From NCBI GenBank assembly GCA_038729425.1, contig JAVYSB010000001.1, positions 207,927 to 271,926 of the forward strand: a stretch of 64,000 bases of DNA. The letters are read 5' to 3'. The notes beneath the pieces are model-generated. The model worked only from the letters and a program-made list of their open reading frames with translations. It ran no database searches and was not told the DNA's origin. The first letter of the stretch is position 1; each line of letters starts with the position of its first letter. This document shows, piece by piece, positions 61,791-64,000 of this stretch. Source of the DNA: Thermoplasmataceae archaeon (GTDB lineage Archaea; Thermoplasmatota; Thermoplasmata; Thermoplasmatales; Thermoplasmataceae). The translations under genes were made by a program, and so were the position numbers.

Positions 61791-62204
61791 TTATATAAAC
61801 AGGGTCATCTTTGAATCTTTCGCCATCGCAACGAATTTCCCTACGCCTATGATCTCATCAATGATCGGATCTAGGTCTTCCTTCTTCAAATCCATCAAGT
61901 CTGCAAACATTGCGCAACCGTACACCTTCACATTTCCAACTTCCTTTGCCTGCCTGAGCATATCCATGAATGACGGAATTTTCTTTTCCATCATCTTTTT
62001 CATGACTTCCTGTTCCATACCCTTTCCATCGTAGCTGAGGGTCATCTTCCCGCTTCCATTCTTCTTGAACTGCATGAGCCCCCAAAAACTTACGAAGATG
62101 TCCACCTCCATATCATTCGCAACTGCACCTGAGGCAATTATTGCTCCTGCCATTAATTTGTCAGATGTCCCTGACACTAGCAAAAGTGACATTTTTTCGG
62201 CCAT
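61791..62204 (-). CDS. DsrE2-like sulfur transferase
   Basis: 137 aa DsrE/F/H-like fold. [32 protein letters not shown] and the active cysteine C97 in [12 protein letters not shown] are typical of DsrE2-type proteins that work with TusA in sulfur-oxidising archaea. First gene of the dsrE2-tusA-SQR-DUF1641 operon. An ATG 11 codons upstream (62237) is possible, but TACTAATAATC about 25 nt before 62204 favours the shorter form. Confidence 0.83.
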   Translation of the reverse strand: MAEKMSLLLVSGTSDKLMAGAIIASGAVANDMEVDIFVSFWGLMQFKKNGSGKMTLSYDGKGMEQEVMKKMMEKKIPSFMDMLRQAKEVGNVKVYGCAMFADLMDLKKEDLDPIIDEIIGVGKFVAMAKDSKMTLFI

Positions 62205-62389
62205 ACGATCACTAGTTAGATTATTAGTAAGTAACATAATAATAGAGAGCCGAACATGTAAGCGACATTAATCTGGATTAGCGAGAGATATCTCACCAAG
62301 ACAGTTTATCACACCATATTTTAATTCTCAAAAGTGTTTATGATTTTTAGTGTAATGGCATAATGACGTAAAATATAAATAAAAATTAG

Positions 62390-62737
62390 TTAAGATTGGA
62401 ACTTCGTCTTTTCGTTACCATATGTTTTCTCAAGTCTGTTGATTGTTTCTATGGAACCTCTTACCTTGCCAGAGTCGAGGGGTTCTATATAGGAAATCAT
62501 GACCTTTGATGTTTTGACATTATTCTGTATCTCGTATACTGCCCTGAAAGCTAGATATTCATAGTTCTTTTCCAGAACCAGCAGCCTAGACTTCTTACCC
62601 ATCAGGTCTGAATATAACTTATACTCCCTCATAAGCTCTTTTACAAGTTTCTCTGATTCTTCTGGATTGCTTTCAAGTTCCGCGATCTCGCTATCTGAGA
62701 GGTTTATGATCTTGTTAATCTCTTTCCGGAGGTTCAA
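62390..62737 (-). CDS. Hypothetical protein, 115 aa
   Basis: N-terminal half helical and charged, C-terminal half beta-rich (VYEIQNNVKTSKVMISYIEP). Not recognised. It begins at TTG 62737 and overlaps the preceding coiled-coil gene by 23 nt; GAGAGGA upstream may act as ribosome-binding site. Last gene of the RPA-associated operon. Confidence 0.6.
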   Translation of the reverse strand: MNLRKEINKIINLSDSEIAELESNPEESEKLVKELMREYKLYSDLMGKKSRLLVLEKNYEYLAFRAVYEIQNNVKTSKVMISYIEPLDSGKVRGSIETINRLEKTYGNEKTKFQS

Positions 62738-62930
62738 TTCCTTTTCCTCTCAGCGATTTCGCCAATGATTCCCATGCTGTGTCTGATTTTTCCATGTCCG
62801 CTTCAGCTTCCATGAATCTCTGCCTTTTCCTTTCCACATTATCCTCGAGATCAGATATCTCAGCCTTCAGCTTCTGAGATTGCTCCTTAAAATTCAGGAT
62901 TTCTTCTTCCAGTTTCTGCTTAACACTCAT
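62715..62930 (-). CDS. Hypothetical coiled-coil protein, 71 aa
   Basis: Nearly the whole protein (residues 3-50) is a charged heptad-like helix (QKLEEEILNFKEQSQKLKAE). No other motif. It sits 12 nt after the RPA-associated gene and is probably coexpressed; it may scaffold a complex with it. Confidence 0.6.
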   Translation of the reverse strand: MSVKQKLEEEILNFKEQSQKLKAEISDLEDNVERKRQRFMEAEADMEKSDTAWESLAKSLRGKGIEPPERD

Positions 62931-62942
62931 GTAAAACTCAAC

Positions 62943-63770
62943 CTATATTGTCTTAAATCTCTTGACTGAAACTTCGTAGATTTCACCGTCTGAGCCAAGG
63001 GCATTTAGAACCTCATCCACCTGCGACCTCTCTACATTGTCCTTTACGGCCGCAGCCAGGATATCGTCGTACCTGCAACCCTTTCCGTCTTTATCATTTT
63101 TCTTAATGGCAGAGAGTATAATCTCCTTCAATTCGGCGTTCTGGCTACTTTCTTGGCTAAACTTAAGAACGCTGTCTGCAATCTTTGAAAATTCAGGATA
63201 ATTGTAATCTGGGTAGAACTTCTTTGCTCTGACTGCACTTTCAGCCTCCTCTTCTGAGTAACCAAGAGAGAGAAGATGACGCGCGTCAGCATCCACCGCC
63301 TTCTGAGCTTCTTTGATGGCGTAAATCTTTCGCTTTGCGATCCAGACGGTCCTGGATTTCCACATCTCCATGCCTGCAGGGTCGACACGTGCGACAATTT
63401 CTGGGTTGATATTGAAGTAAAAGGCCCCCTCTTCCGTTCTATATGGATTTATCCTGCCCATTATCATCACAGCCGAGTCCTGGTCAATGGAATCGAGCAC
63501 ATACTTGGCTTCTGCGTTGAATCCCGAAGAAAAAGCACTTACGTAGAAAGCGCCAGCATTATCAGCCACCGTAGCCTTCGTTAGAGTATCGTCCACGGTT
63601 TTGGATGTTATCATTCCGGTGATCAGAATTCTCCTGATACGCGTGCCAAGTGGCGTTATAATATATGGCTTTGTCTGTTCTTCCGGGTTCTGATCTTCAA
63701 TCACCTTTGTGTCCTTGAGCTCCTTTGAGAGCACCCATCTAGAGGGTTCCCTTTTTTTCCCTGTTATCAA
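62943..63770 (-). CDS. RPA-associated OB-fold protein (COG3390-like)
   Basis: 275 aa. An N-terminal OB-fold (residues 35-125: RIRRILITGMITSKTVDD, then DSAVMIMGRINPYR) precedes a helical region and a C-terminal winged-helix-like part (DDILAAAVKDNVERSQVDEV). This resembles proteins encoded directly after archaeal RPA and thought to bind it at single-stranded DNA. TTG start overlaps the RPA stop. Confidence 0.78.
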   Translation of the reverse strand: MITGKKREPSRWVLSKELKDTKVIEDQNPEEQTKPYIITPLGTRIRRILITGMITSKTVDDTLTKATVADNAGAFYVSAFSSGFNAEAKYVLDSIDQDSAVMIMGRINPYRTEEGAFYFNINPEIVARVDPAGMEMWKSRTVWIAKRKIYAIKEAQKAVDADARHLLSLGYSEEEAESAVRAKKFYPDYNYPEFSKIADSVLKFSQESSQNAELKEIILSAIKKNDKDGKGCRYDDILAAAVKDNVERSQVDEVLNALGSDGEIYEVSVKRFKTI

Positions 63771-64000
63771 AAGTCTCCCTCCACCGGTGCAGAAATCAGC
63801 TTTACCTCAGCTGCAGTCACTTTCCTGAAAGATTCTACCCTGAACGAAAGGTCTTCCTTCATCCTCCTGAACTCTCCGGTGGCAAATACCGACATCCCAA
63901 TGAGGCCATTCCTTATGTTTGTGTGGATTTCGGCCCTCTTTCTTTCATCAGAGTTTTTAATTGAGTCTCCGGTCAGGCCCAGGAATGGGAGCAATGACGC
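63767..64000 (-). CDS. Single-stranded DNA-binding (RPA-like) protein, 5' part outside window
   Basis: Only the last 77 residues are visible, ending SAPVEGDF. The frame is open to the window edge, so the start lies beyond 64000. The beta-rich pattern (GLIGMSVFATGEFRRM, FRVESFRKVTAAEV) is OB-fold-like. Its position before the RPA-associated gene supports RPA. Identity is inferred mainly from context. Confidence 0.55.
   Translation of the reverse strand, partial: ASLLPFLGLTGDSIKNSDERKRAEIHTNIRNGLIGMSVFATGEFRRMKEDLSFRVESFRKVTAAEVKLISAPVEGDF

Noticed and set aside
1-64000. CRISPR arrays, insertion sequences with terminal repeats, rRNA
   Set aside because: None was found on reading both strands; no regularly spaced direct repeats or intact transposase.

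Overview
The window looks like chromosomal DNA of an acidophilic, heterotrophic archaeon of the order Thermoplasmatales. The basis is a thermosome subunit very close to Thermoplasma ThsA as I remember it, a GHMP protein resembling Thermoplasma mevalonate 3-kinase, Alba, an archaeal Sec61-beta, PriS, GatDE, and many promoters whose TATA box lies about 25 nt upstream of the start codon (leaderless transcripts). I could not identify the species. No CRISPR array, insertion sequence or rRNA was seen.

Layout. 1-3.5 kb: succinyl-CoA ligase (sucC, partial sucD) and thermosome. 4-8 kb: APC permease, 1-Cys peroxiredoxin, TatA/TatC. 8-19 kb: one long minus-strand operon for an 11-subunit complex I (nuoA-B-C-D-H-I-J-J'-K-L-M-N). 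NuoJ is split in two, no NADH module (NuoEFG) is present, and two uncharacterised genes plus a crotonase follow. 19-26.6 kb: GatE/GatD, a DUF72 protein, acyl-CoA dehydrogenase, a DUF3501-rubrerythrin pair and primase PriS. 26.8-30.2 kb: a large exported S53 (sedolisin) protease. 30-36.8 kb: a split methionine synthase with an MTHFR-like reductase, an ALDH7-type dehydrogenase, prenyl synthase, Alba and an Lrp regulator. 37-43 kb: a second APC permease, a UbiD decarboxylase, tRNA-Leu(UAA), CsaA, a small-molecule kinase and a flavin reductase. 43-49 kb: a molybdenum hydroxylase (coxM-S-L) with maturation genes xdhC, coxG and mocA. 49-55 kb: an accessory-looking stretch with an aminopeptidase P, a tiny zinc-ribbon gene, gene-poor decayed DNA, and a compact redox cassette (two tandem 4Fe-4S proteins, DsrE, an FmdE-like protein, ArsR) with palindromic promoters. 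54.9-57 kb: tRNA-Glu(CUC), Sec61-beta, signal peptidase and mevalonate 3-kinase. 57-60 kb: split glycine decarboxylase P protein. 60-62.2 kb: a sulfur-trafficking operon (DsrE2-TusA-SQR-like-DUF1641). 62.4-64 kb: an RPA-associated OB-fold operon.

How the genes fit together. The respiratory operon probably feeds quinone from ferredoxin or another low-potential donor. The SQR-like/TusA/DsrE2 operon and the ArsR-linked cassette both point to sulfur or thiol redox chemistry. The acid-exposed S53 protease and amino-acid permeases suit growth on peptides, with GcvP, the ALDH7-type enzyme, acyl-CoA dehydrogenase and succinyl-CoA ligase handling the carbon. The least familiar system is the 51.4-53.8 kb cassette. 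Its two promoters share sequence elements and inverted repeats at the TATA box, which suggests that the ArsR protein encoded at its end regulates both.
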